Source of the DNA: RYN-230 sp963704995
GTDB lineage: Bacteria > Actinomycetota > Actinomycetes > Streptosporangiales > Streptosporangiaceae
Assembly (NCBI GenBank): GCA_963704995.1
Contig: CAVPIM010000012.1
Location: forward strand, 104,197-168,196
Direction: 5' to 3'
Length of the DNA: 64,000 bases
In this document: positions 19,883 through 28,837 of the stretch, one piece after another
Layout of the letters: each line of letters begins with the position of its first letter
How positions within the stretch are numbered: the first letter of the stretch is position 1
The notes under the pieces: generated by a model
Told to the model about the DNA's origin: nothing
Databases searched by the model: none
What the model saw: the letters and a program-made list of their open reading frames with translations, nothing else
Position numbers and translations under genes: made by a program

Positions 19883-20640
19883 CCCCCCCTCGCGGACCCC
19901 AGCCCGTTAGCAGTTAGGATCCGACCCCTCATGGGGGGTCTAAATCGAACTGCTGATGGAAGGCGGGTAGAGGGCGCCGATCTGGGGGGTGTGTGACCGC
20001 GGGACGGCAGCGTGGCGATCAGCGGGTCCAGGAAGTCCCGGTGGGCCCGGGTGATGTCGGTCAGGGTGGGGCCCGGGGCAATCGCGTTGACCCGGATGCC
20101 CGCCGGGCCGTACTCGGCGGCCAGGGCGCGGGTCAGGCCGTGGACCGCGGACTTCGTGCTGGTGTACAGGGCGGCCCTGGCCATCCCGATGGTCGCGTTG
20201 ATGGAGCCCATGTTGATGACCACGCCGCCGCCGCGCCCGGTCATGCCGGGGACCAGCGCCGCCGTGAGGAGGATGGGCGCCTTGACGCTGACCGCCAGAG
20301 CCGCGTCGATCATGGCCTCGGTGGTGTCCGTGGTGGCGGTCTGGCCGACCAGGTAGGCCGCGTTGTTGACCAGGATGTCGATGGGGCCGCCCGCGAGTTC
20401 CGCCGCGCGGGCCGCCAGCCCGGTGATGGCGCGGCCCCCGCCGGCCAGGTCGGCAGCCAGGAACGCCGCCGCGCCGCCCGCGCTGGTGATGGCGCCGGCG
20501 ACCCGGGCCCCGCGGTCAGCGTCCCGGCCGTGCACGATCACCTGCGCGCCCGCCGCGGCCAGGGCCTGGGCCACCCCCTGGCCGATGCCGTTGGTGGAGC
20601 CGGTGACCAGCGCGGTCCGGCCTTTGAGCACAGCAGTCAT
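19879..20640 (-). CDS. SDR-family oxidoreductase with aberrant C-terminus
   Basis: Short-chain dehydrogenase carrying TGSTNGIGQG near residue 14, NNAA, the catalytic Ser region VVINMGSINATIG and YTSTKSAVHGL with Tyr and Lys, then IRVNAIAPGPT. After FLDPLIATLPS (near 20000) the normal final 50 residues, including the usual VDGG ending, are absent. They are replaced by an Arg/Pro-rich tail (RGHTPPRSAPSTRLPS) that ends inside a nested inverted repeat. The breakpoint suggests deletion or replacement. The gene is divergent from the TetR gene and carries that regulator's twin operator in its promoter, so it is a likely target. Activity of the truncated enzyme is doubtful. Confidence 0.8.
   Translation of the reverse strand: MTAVLKGRTALVTGSTNGIGQGVAQALAAAGAQVIVHGRDADRGARVAGAITSAGGAAAFLAADLAGGGRAITGLAARAAELAGGPIDILVNNAAYLVGQTATTDTTEAMIDAALAVSVKAPILLTAALVPGMTGRGGGVVINMGSINATIGMARAALYTSTKSAVHGLTRALAAEYGPAGIRVNAIAPGPTLTDITRAHRDFLDPLIATLPSRGHTPPRSAPSTRLPSAVRFRPPMRGRILTANGLGSARGG
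19901..19965. repeat. Nested inverted repeat at the SDR breakpoint
   Basis: AGCAGTT (19909-19915) pairs with AACTGCT (19948-19954), and between them GACCCC (19923-19928) pairs with GGGGTC (19935-19940). Outer CCCG and CGGG can extend the structure. It may be a terminator for one or both converging genes, a structured RNA, or the scar of a mobile element. Confidence 0.55.
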
Positions 20641-20657
20641 GCCGGGTCTCCCTGAAA

Positions 20658-20675
20658 TTGGACTGTATAGTTCAA
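20658..20675. promoter_or_regulatory. TetR-type operator 1
   Basis: TTGGACTGTATAGTTCAA is a near-perfect palindrome 18 bp upstream of the SDR start. It shares the pattern TGGACYGTNNAGTYCA with the second site 44 bp away, centre to centre. Confidence 0.75.
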
Positions 20676-20700
20676 ACAGCAGGAACCCTACGGGCCAGAA

Positions 20701-20720
20701 AGTGGACCGTCAAGTCCACT
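20701..20720. promoter_or_regulatory. TetR-type operator 2
   Basis: Seven-base arms AGTGGAC and GTCCACT are exact inverted repeats around a 6-bp centre (CGTCAA), 65 bp upstream of the TetR start. With operator 1 it would let one regulator control both divergent genes. Confidence 0.78.
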
Positions 20721-20784
20721 CCTGGGCTATGCGAGATTGGAGGCCTGCGGCGCGGCGTGGTGACGCGGATGTGGAGGACGGCAG

Positions 20785-21459
20785 ATGGGTGCGACGCTGA
20801 CCCGGAAGGGGCTGGCCACCCGGCAGCGGATCGTGGCCGGGGCGGCGGAGCTGTTCCGGGCGCGCGGGGTGGCCGGCACGTCGCTGGACGACGTGTGCGA
20901 GGCCACCAGCACGAGCAAGAGCCAGCTGTTCCACTACTTCCCCGACGGACGCACCCAGCTGCTCGCCGCGGTGGCCCAGCACGAGGCGGACCGGGTGCTC
21001 GAGGACCAGCAGCCCGCGCTCGACCAGCTGACCTCCTGGGCCGCCTGGCAGGCCTGGCGGGACCGGGTCGTCGAGCGGTACCGGGCCCAGGGCCAGTCCT
21101 GCCCGCTGGCCGTGCTCACCTCCCAGCTCGGGCCGGGCTCGCCGGAGCACCAGGAGGTGGTGGTCGGGCTCTTCGGCCGCTGGCAGCAGAAGATCGCCGA
21201 CGGTATCCGCGGGATGCAGGCCAGCGGTGAGATCGCCCCCTCGGTGCAGGCGGACCGGGCCGCGGCCGCACTGCTGGCCGGGATCCAGGGCGGAGTGGTG
21301 ATCATGCTCGCCACCGGAGGCATCTCGCATCTCGAAGTGGCCCTGGACCAGGGCATCGGGGCGCTGCGCGGGGGCCAGGGGCCGGACCAGGAGGGCGCCG
21401 TGACCGGCGGCGCCGCTGGCTGTGGCGGGGGCGCGGGCCGGGACGGGGGCGCGGCGTGA
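20785..21459 (+). CDS. TetR/AcrR-family transcriptional regulator
   Basis: 224 residues. The N-terminal HTH reads RQRIVAGAAELFRARGVAGTS...VCEATSTSKSQLFHYF, the classic TetR DNA-binding domain. The C-terminal half is helical with a glycine-rich tail. ATG 20785 lies downstream of two palindromic operators that also serve the divergent SDR gene, so autoregulation and control of the SDR are likely. Its stop overlaps the GTG start of the secA2-like gene (GTGA), so the translocase ATPase is presumably co-expressed with it. The ligand is unknown. Confidence 0.9.
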   Translation: MGATLTRKGLATRQRIVAGAAELFRARGVAGTSLDDVCEATSTSKSQLFHYFPDGRTQLLAAVAQHEADRVLEDQQPALDQLTSWAAWQAWRDRVVERYRAQGQSCPLAVLTSQLGPGSPEHQEVVVGLFGRWQQKIADGIRGMQASGEIAPSVQADRAAAALLAGIQGGVVIMLATGGISHLEVALDQGIGALRGGQGPDQEGAVTGGAAGCGGGAGRDGGAA

Positions 21460-23835
21460 GCGGGCTGCGTTCCCGGGTGCGGCGCTTCCTGCAGAAGCCC
21501 GGCTCAGCCAGCCTGGCGGGCTACCAGGAACTCCTGCCGGATATCGCCGCGCGGGAAGAGGAGCTGCGCGGGCTGGACGACGCCGCGCTGACCGCGGCGG
21601 CGGCCGCGGCCGCCGACGACGCCGGGATCTGCGCCATCGGCCGGGAGGCGGCGCGCCGGGCGCTGGGGGAGCGGCCGTTCGACGTTCAGCTGCTCGGCAC
21701 GCTGGCCCTGCTCGCCGGGCAGGTCGCCGAGATGGCGACGGGGGAAGGCAAGACGCTGTCCGGGGCGCTGGCCGCCGCCGGTTACGTCCGCCGCGGGCAC
21801 CGGGTCCAGGTCATGTCGGTCAACGACTACCTGGCCCGGCGGGACGCGGAGTGGATGGCCCCCGTCTATGACCTGCTCGGCGTCACCGTCGGCTGGGTCA
21901 CCCAGGCGTCCACCCCGCAGGAACGGCGGCACGCCTACGCGTGCGACGTCTGCTACGGGTCGGCCAGCGAGATCGGCTTCGACGTGCTCCGGGACCGGCT
22001 GGCCACCAGCGAGGCCGACCTGGTCACGACGGAGCCGGACGTGATCCTCATCGACGAGGCCGATTCGGTGCTGGTGGACGAGGCGCTGGTGCCCCTGGTC
22101 CTGGCCGGCTCGGCCGGGGCAGCCGATTCCGGGCGGGAGATGGCCGAGATCGCCGGGCGGCTGCTGCCCCGGCTGCACTACGAGGTGGACGACGAGCGGC
22201 GCAACGTGTTCCTCACGGACGCGGGTACCCGCATCGCGGAGCAGGCCCTCGGCGGCATCAACCTCTACGCCGAGCAGAACCTCGACACGCTCACCCAGCT
22301 CAACGTGGCGCTGCACGCCCGGGCCCTGCTCCAGCGGGACGTGGACTACATCGTCCGGGATGACCGCATCCAGCTGATCAGTGCCTCGCGCGGCCGGGTG
22401 GCCCGGCGGCAGCGCTGGCCGGACGGCCTGCACGCGGCGGTCGAGGCCAAGGAGGGACTGCGGGCCAGCGAGAGCGGCCAGATCCTGGACAGCATCACGA
22501 TCCAGGCCCTGGTCCGCCGCTACCCGGCAGCCTGCGGGATGACCGGCACCGCGGTGGCCGTGGGTGAGCAGCTCCGCGAGTTCTACGGGATGGAGATCGC
22601 GGTCATCCCGCCGAACCTGCCCTGCGTGCGGGATGACGAACCGGACCGGCTGTACCGGACCGTCCCGGAGAAGGAGGACGCGGTCGTCAGCCAGGTGGCT
22701 GACACGCACGCGACCGGCCGCCCGGTCCTGATCGGCACGCTTGACGTGGCGGAATCCGAGCGGCTCGCCGGGCGGATGGGTGAGGCCGGGCTGTCCTGCG
22801 TGGTGCTGAACGCCAAGAACGACGCGCAGGAGGCTTCGATCGTGGCCGAGGCCGGGGCCCTGGGGGCGATCACCGTGTCCACCCAGATGGCTGGCCGGGG
22901 TACCGACATCCGGCTCGGCGGCAGCCGCAGCGATAACGCAAGATGGACGGCCCCGTGGTCAGGACGCCCGTGGTCAGGACGCTAGCAGCAAGGAGGACCG
23001 CGCCCAGGCGGACCGGGACCGGGTGGCCGGGCTGGGCGGGCTCCTGGTCATCGGCATGGGCCGGCACGCCAGCAGCCGGCTCGACGATCAGCTGCGCGGC
23101 CGGTCCGGGCGCCAGGGCGACCCGGGCGGCTCGGTGTTCTTCCTCAGCATGGAGGACGAGCTGATCACCACGTGCGTGCCGGACGCCCCGCCGGTGGACG
23201 CTGAGCCGGACGGCCTGGTGACCGACCCGAAGGCGCACTGGACGGTGGGCCACGCCCAGCGGGTGGCCGAGGGGGTGCACCTGCAGATCCACCGGGACAC
23301 CTGGCGGTACAACACGCTCCTGGAGGACCAGCGCCGCACCGTGCTGCGGCACCGCGGCGAGCTGCTCCGGACGGACCTCGCGCTGCGCACGCTGGCCGGG
23401 TCCTTCCCGGAACGGGCCGCTACCCTGCGCGAGACCGTCCCCGAAGTCGTGCTCACCGAGGCGGCCCGGCAGATCAGCCTGGCGCAGCTGGACCACGCCT
23501 GGGCGGAGTACCTGGCCCAGGCGGCGGAGCTGCGGGAAGGCATCAACCTGCGGGCGCTCGGGCACGGCCCGAATCCGTTCGGCGGGTCACTGAACCCGGT
23601 GCAGGAATACAACCGCGAGATGACCCGGCTGTTCAGCCAGTACCGCGACGACGTCACCGCGCTGACCGGGCACGCTTTCCAGACCGTCACGATCACCGCG
23701 GACGGGGCCGACCTGGCCGCCGGCGGCCTGGCCCGGCCCAGCGCCACCTGGACCTACGTGGTGCAGGACAACCCGTTCGGCACCGATTTCGGCCGCGCGG
23801 TCAAGGCGGTCAGCCGCCTGCTCGGCGGCCGCTGA
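21456..23835 (+). pseudogene. secA2: Accessory Sec translocase ATPase SecA2-like, frameshifted at a tandem repeat
   Basis: About 790 codons of a SecA-type ATPase that would drive protein export at the membrane. Frame 1 (GTG 21456 onward) has Walker A MATGEGKTL, the MSVNDYLARRDAEWM segment, DEAD box LIDEADSVLVDE, SGMT-type CGMTGTAVAVGEQL and STQMAGRGTDIRLGG. It then runs into a stop at 22983-22985. Frame 2 resumes with DRVAGLGGLLVIGMGRHASS, DQLRGRSGRQGDPGGSVFF, the SecA nucleotide-binding-domain-2 end. The switch lies in an insert holding a duplicated 15-mer. The overlap with the TetR gene suggests coupling. The protein lacks the long C-terminal tail of SecA1, as expected for SecA2. Whether it is made full-length is open. 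Confidence 0.83.
22953..22982. repeat. Perfect 15-bp tandem duplication at the secA2 frame break
   Basis: CCGTGGTCAGGACGC occurs twice in a row between the GRGTDIRLGG motif and the downstream conserved SecA block. The repeat itself is a multiple of three, so an extra single-base change nearby is needed to explain the break. Confidence 0.9.
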
Positions 23836-23867
23836 TCGGCCTGCGGGCCGGGCTGCTGGGCTGGCGC

Positions 23868-24737
23868 TCAACCCTGCCGGGGCTGAGCCGGACCTGACGG
23901 GCCGGCGGGCGCAAGCCAGGTCTGGAACGAGGCGCCGCCGCTGGACAGGTCGGCCGGCGTGGCCTCAACGTCGGTCAGCGACCCCGTGATCCCGGCCATG
24001 AAGATCTTGTGGTGCACGAACCACGAGGCCAGTCCCGAGTACTTGCCGTTGTAGGTCAGCAGCAGCACGCCGTAGTAGGTGGCGAACTTGGTCCAGGCCG
24101 CCGGATGGGTGAATGACCCGGGAGCGCTCCACGGGCTAGAGCCGAACTCGGTACCGACCCTGGCCTGGGTGAACGACTCGACCGTGCCGTTCACCTGCGT
24201 CCCTGTGCCAGTCGTGTAGGTCGCCGTGAAATACACATCATCGGCTGACAGGTCAACCGCCGTGAGGCTCAGGTAGCCCATGACCGGGTCATATTCAGCG
24301 CCGAGCTCCACGGTGTCGCCGGCCGGGAAGCTGCCAATAGTGGAGCTGCAGTTGCCCTCATCGTCGCACCACCCTGGCGTGGGGTCCGAGGCCAGCAGCT
24401 GGTGGCTGCGGGCGTCGAAGACCTTCGCGTACGGCGTGTAACCCGAGCCGGACGTGCTGGCTGACAGGCCAGCGACACCCACCAGGCTGGACGACCGGAG
24501 CTGCACGGTGTGGCTGAACTGGCTGACCTCACGGGCGTACTGCGCGGGATTGCGCAGGTAGACGAGGGCGTGGACCTGGCCGAACTGGGCGCCGGTGGCC
24601 GCATAGCCCACCTGCTCGGCGCTGGCGTACCGGGTGCCGGTACTGGCGCTGGCCGCGCCTGAGCCCGCCAGCGCCGCCGCCACGATCGCGCACGACACGA
24701 TGGCCGCAGCGATCAGCCTCCGGGGATTTCCTGTCAT
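23868..24737 (-). CDS. Secreted protein of unknown function
   Basis: 289 residues with a clear Sec signal peptide: a basic start (MTGNPRRL), hydrophobic IAAAIVSCAIVAAALAG and cleavage around SGAASAST. The mature part is rich in Ser, Thr, Tyr and Gly, with paired Cys in GWCDDEGNCS, suggesting an extracytoplasmic beta-rich fold. I recognise no family. Its ATG overlaps the stop of the upstream decarboxylase gene (ATGA), so it is translated from the same transcript, third after the helicase and decarboxylase genes. Confidence 0.82.
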   Translation of the reverse strand: MTGNPRRLIAAAIVSCAIVAAALAGSGAASASTGTRYASAEQVGYAATGAQFGQVHALVYLRNPAQYAREVSQFSHTVQLRSSSLVGVAGLSASTSGSGYTPYAKVFDARSHQLLASDPTPGWCDDEGNCSSTIGSFPAGDTVELGAEYDPVMGYLSLTAVDLSADDVYFTATYTTGTGTQVNGTVESFTQARVGTEFGSSPWSAPGSFTHPAAWTKFATYYGVLLLTYNGKYSGLASWFVHHKIFMAGITGSLTDVEATPADLSSGGASFQTWLAPAGPSGPAQPRQG

Positions 24738-26296
24738 TGAGACCTCCGCAGGCCAACGTCCACCCGCGCGGCCCGGTCGCGGATGTCGCCGAGCAGGGCC
24801 GCCACCCGCGTGGTGGTCAGGCCGGGGTTCACGATGCAGGCCCGGAGCGCGAACGCGCCGTCCACGGTGGTGCCGGCCAGGAACGACCGGCCGCCCAGCT
24901 GGACGGCCTTGAGCACGGCTTGGTTGTGCCGGTCCAGGCCAGCAGGGTCCAGCCAGGCCGGGTCCATCCCCGCGGGCCGGTGCCGGAAGCAGACCACGCT
25001 GAGCCCGCTGGCCAGCAGCTCGAAGTCAGGCGACGCCGCGATGACGCGCCGCAGTTCCCCCGCCGTGGCGAGGTCAGCCGCGATCAGCCGCCGGTAGCCG
25101 TCCCGGCCCAGGTGGCGCAGCTGCATCCAGACCTTCAGCGCCCGGAATGGGCGGGTCTGCTCCAGCCCGTACTCGGAGAACCACACCGGGCCGCCCGGCC
25201 CGTCCTCGTCACCGTCGGTCCGCAGGTACGCGGGCACCAGGCTGAACGTGTCGCGGGCCACGGCGCCGTCACGGATCAGCACCAGGCCGGCGTCCACCGG
25301 CGCGTAGAGCCACTTGTGCGCATCCACCGCGAGGCTGTCCGCCCGGGACAGGCCCTCGCGGGCGGCTTCGTACCCGTCCAGCAGCAGGACCGGCGGGGCC
25401 CCGTACGCCCCGTCCACGTGCAGCCACAGGTCGTGCCGGGCGCAGACCCCGGCGATCTCGTCCAGGGGGTCGATCGCGCCCGTGTTCGTGGTGCCCGCGG
25501 TCGCCACCACCGCGACCGCGACCTTCCCGGCGGCCTGGTCGGCCCCGACCAGCCGGTCGAGCTCATCTGGCCGCATCCGGTGCTCCGGGTCCGACGGCAC
25601 CACCCGGATGCAGGCCGAGCCGAGGCCGAGTACCTCGGCCGCCTTGGTGACGCAGCTGTGGCTCTCGGTGCCCGCGTACAGCACCAGGCGCCCCGCCAGC
25701 CCGGCCAGCCCGTCCCGCCGGTCGTCGGCGCCCGCCCGGGCCGCGGCCCGGTGCCGGGCCACGGCCAGTGCGGTCAGCGTCGCCGCGGAGCCGCCGCTCA
25801 CCAGCTGGCCGCGGTAGCCGGCGGGCCAGCCGAGCAGTCCCGCGAACCACCGGATGACCTGATGCTCCAGATGCACTGCGGCATGATGGCCGCCCGCCAC
25901 GCTGGGGTCCATGGCCGCGGCGAGCGCCTCGGCCAGCACCCCGAGCGGGTGCGGGGGAGAGTTGACCCAGGCCGCGAAGCCGGGGTGCCCGTTCCCGAAG
26001 GGGTACGGGGCGACGTGCGCGGCGAACTCGGCCAGCACCGCGTCGGCGGGCTCGCCCTGGTCGGCCCACTGCGCGGCGCGCATGGCCTCGACGAGGCCGC
26101 GGGGCGGCGGGCGGTAGGCCGGGCCGGCCGGCAGCCCGGTCAGGTAGTCCGCGACCAGGTCGGCCACCCGGTGTGAGACCTGGCGGATCTGCGCCGCGTC
26201 CCAGAACGTGGGGGTCACGCCGGCCGCCGCTCCCGGGCCGGAGGGACCCGGGAGCGGTTCGTTAGGGCCTGGTACGCCCGGGACCGGGGCGGTCAT
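24734..26296 (-). CDS. PLP-dependent group II decarboxylase (aromatic-L-amino-acid type)
   Basis: 520 residues of fold-type I PLP enzyme. It shows SPPHPLGVLAEAL, LVSGGSAATLTALAVARH, YAGTESHSCVTKAAEVLGLG (His stacking on PLP), HVDGAYGAP and VDAHKWLYAP with the Schiff-base Lys. These fit the DDC/TyrDC/glutamate decarboxylase family, which removes CO2 from aromatic or related L-amino acids; the substrate is not predictable. ATG 26296 overlaps the helicase stop, and its own stop overlaps the next start, so the three genes form one operon. Confidence 0.9.
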   Translation of the reverse strand: MTAPVPGVPGPNEPLPGPSGPGAAAGVTPTFWDAAQIRQVSHRVADLVADYLTGLPAGPAYRPPPRGLVEAMRAAQWADQGEPADAVLAEFAAHVAPYPFGNGHPGFAAWVNSPPHPLGVLAEALAAAMDPSVAGGHHAAVHLEHQVIRWFAGLLGWPAGYRGQLVSGGSAATLTALAVARHRAAARAGADDRRDGLAGLAGRLVLYAGTESHSCVTKAAEVLGLGSACIRVVPSDPEHRMRPDELDRLVGADQAAGKVAVAVVATAGTTNTGAIDPLDEIAGVCARHDLWLHVDGAYGAPPVLLLDGYEAAREGLSRADSLAVDAHKWLYAPVDAGLVLIRDGAVARDTFSLVPAYLRTDGDEDGPGGPVWFSEYGLEQTRPFRALKVWMQLRHLGRDGYRRLIAADLATAGELRRVIAASPDFELLASGLSVVCFRHRPAGMDPAWLDPAGLDRHNQAVLKAVQLGGRSFLAGTTVDGAFALRACIVNPGLTTTRVAALLGDIRDRAARVDVGLRRSQ

Positions 26297-28724
26297 CCCC
26301 GGGGGGCGAGGCGGCGCAGGACCTCCGGGACCGGGCCGGGGTGGACCACGCCGAGCCGCTGGGTGGCGCGGGTCATCGCGACGTACAGGTCACTCAGGCC
26401 ACGCGGCGACTCGCCCAGGATCTGGGCCGGGTCGGCGATCAGCACCGAGTCGAACTCCAGCCCCTTGGCCTGGCTGACGGTCAGGACCACGACCTGCTCA
26501 TCCAGGTCCGGGCCGTCCCGGTCGGCCGCGCCGTCCTTTCCTGCGCTGTCCTGCCCTGCACCGTCTTGTCCCGCGCTGTCCCGGCCCGGGCGCCGGGGCG
26601 GTGGCCGTTCGCGCTGGCCCGCAAGGCGGCCGCCACGGCCTCGCTCACCTCACCGACCAGGGCCGGCGGGACCAGCACCGCGACGTTGCCGCCTCCGGCG
26701 CCGGCCGCCTCGCTGGCTGCGGCGGTCGCCACCTGGCCGGCCAGCTCGTCCGCCTTGACCTCCTGCCGCCACGGCGTGGTCCCCGTCTCCCGCACCGACA
26801 TGGGCATGTCAACGTCCGCGTCGATCTTGGCCAGCACGTCCGCGGCCACGGCCATGATCTCCGCGGGGGTCCGGTAGTTGATGGTCAGCCGGTCCAGCCG
26901 CCAGCGGTTGCCCAGGTGCGGGGTCAGGACCTGATCCCAGGACGTCGCGCTGGCCGGATTGGAGGACTGGGCGATGTCACCGGCAATCGTCATGGACCGG
27001 CTCGGGCAGCGGCGCATCAGCATCCGCCAGGCCATCTCCGACAGCTCCTGGGCCTCGTCCACCACGATGTGCCCGAACGCCCAGGTCCGGTCGGCCGCGG
27101 CCCGCTCCGCGGTGGTCAGGTAGCTGAGCTCCTCGTGCCGGCCAGCCAGCCGGTCCGCGTTCAGCAGGTCGTAGGCCATCAGGATTTCCGGGTCGTCCTC
27201 CAGGTCACGGGAGACGATGTCCAGCACCCCCTGGGCGTAGGCGACCTGCTGCTCGCGCTCGCGCCGGGCGCGACGGCGGGCTATCCGGTCGTCCTCGCCG
27301 AGCAGTTCGGCCGCCTCATCGAGCAGCGGCACATCCGCCGGGGTCCAGCCGCCCTTGGGGTCGCGGCGGAGCAGGTCCCGCTCGGCCGCGGGCAGCCGGG
27401 GCGCGGCCGCGGCCAGCCGGCGCGGTGAGGCGAACAGGTCGTCCAGCAGCCGCTGCGGGGTCAGCACCGGCCACAGCCGCGTGATCGCGGCCCGGACCTT
27501 GGGGTCCTCGCGCAGCTCGGCCCGGATGTCCTCGGTGTCGTGCGCGCCCAGCACGGTGCTGTCCGCGGCCGGGACCTCCTCGCCGAGGATCTCGGCGACC
27601 ATCTTGTCGGTTTCCCGCAGTCCGGCCGTGAACTTGCTGGTCACCTGCTGGACCAGGGCGTCCATGATCTCCCGGACGAAGATCGTCCGGGCCTGGTTGT
27701 GCGGCCGGCGGGACCGGCGGGCGCGTTCCCGGGCCCGCTGCACGGTCTTGCGGTCCAGCCGCAGGACCTCGCGTTCGAACGTGATCTCCAGCGGCTCGGC
27801 GGGCAGTTCCTCCCGGTCCCGCACCGCGGCGGCCAGCACCCCGGTCATGGTGTGCCGCCCCTTGATCTCCGCGACCTCCGGCGCTTCCTCGCGCCGCGCG
27901 CTGAGCCCCGGGTACAGGTCGCTGATGGTGGACATCAGCACCCCGGTCTCGCCCAGCGAGGGCAGCACGTGGCCGATGTAGCGCAGGAAGGTCGGGTTCG
28001 GCCCCACGATCAGCACGCCCCGCCGGGACAGCTGCTCCCGGTAGGTGTAGAGCAGGTAGGCGGCCCGGTGCAGGGCCACCGCGGTCTTGCCGGTGCCCGG
28101 CGCGCCCTGGACGACCGTCACGCCGTTGTGCGGTGAGCGGATGATCAGGTCCTGCTCGGCCTGGATGGTTTCCACGATGTCCGCCATCCGGCCCGTCCTG
28201 GTGGCGGACAGCGCCGCGATCAGGGCGGCTTCCCCGGTCAGCCCGGCGTGCCCGGCCGCCCGTTCCGGCCCGGCCTCGCCGTCGGGACCGATGTCGAGGA
28301 CCTCGTCATCCACGCCGGTCACCTTGCGCTGGCGGGTCCGGATGTGCCGGCGCCGAAGCACGCCTTCGGGCGTGAAAGCCGTGGCGATATAGAACGGGCG
28401 GGCCGCGGGAGCCCGCCAGTCCACCAGCAGGGCCTCATAATCGGAGGCATCATCGAGAATGCCGATGCGGCCGATATAGCGCCGGTCACCCTCGGCGAGG
28501 TCTAGCCGGCCAAAGCACAGCCCGTTCTCAGCCGCGTCGAGCTGGGTGATCCGCTGAGAGTACATCTCCACGAAAGCGTCACGTTCTGACCTGGCCGCGG
28601 GGGTACCGCCGGTCTCAAGCAAAACCTTGGACAACCGGCCTGACGCCCGGTCCCGGAGGTCGTCGAGCCTGCCATAGAGCATGGAGATGTATTCCTGCTC
28701 TTGGTCAGTGTCTCCGTTTGACAA
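26293..28724 (-). pseudogene. HelD/HelR-like RNA polymerase-recycling helicase, frameshifted near the C-terminus
   Basis: UvrD-like superfamily I ATPase of the HelD type, which displaces stalled RNA polymerase and in actinobacteria can confer rifamycin tolerance. TTG 28724 follows AAAGGAGG. Coiled N-terminal arm, GRIGILDDASDYEALLVDW, Walker A VQGAPGTGKTAVALHRAAY and HIVVDEAQELSEM are visible. After ALRASANGHRPG the frame runs to a stop at 26481. The other frame, shifted by one base near 26590, reads through 15-bp repeats (GRDSAGQDGAGQDSAGKD) into VVVLTVSQAKGLEFDSVLI and YVAMTRATQRL, the essential C-terminal helicase motifs. The gene is followed by decarboxylase and secreted-protein genes. Confidence 0.85.
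26531..26590. repeat. Four degenerate 15-bp units at the HelD-like frame break
   Basis: Units start at 26531, 26546, 26561 and 26576 (for example CTGTCCTGCCCTGCA). In the downstream helicase frame they encode repeated AGQD/AGKD residues, a flexible linker ahead of the last helicase motifs. Confidence 0.8.
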
Positions 28725-28768
28725 CCGGCCTCCTTTTGCATTACAATGCGGCCAATTCGAGCCTCATT

Positions 28769-28801
28769 AAAACCGTCTAGATTAAAACTCTAGGCGGTTT
28801 T
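28769..28801 (-). terminator. Intrinsic terminator between GNAT and HelD-like genes
   Basis: AAAACCGTCTAGA and TCTAGGCGGTTTT form a 13-bp stem with one G-U pair and a 7-base loop, with A and T tracts on both sides. It ends leftward transcripts of the GNAT gene 37 bp after its stop. It also sits only 45 bp upstream of the HelD-like start, so it could act as an attenuator. Confidence 0.75.
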
Positions 28802-28837
28802 CCTTTCTTCCCGGCCAGGGGCACCATCTCGGGGAAC

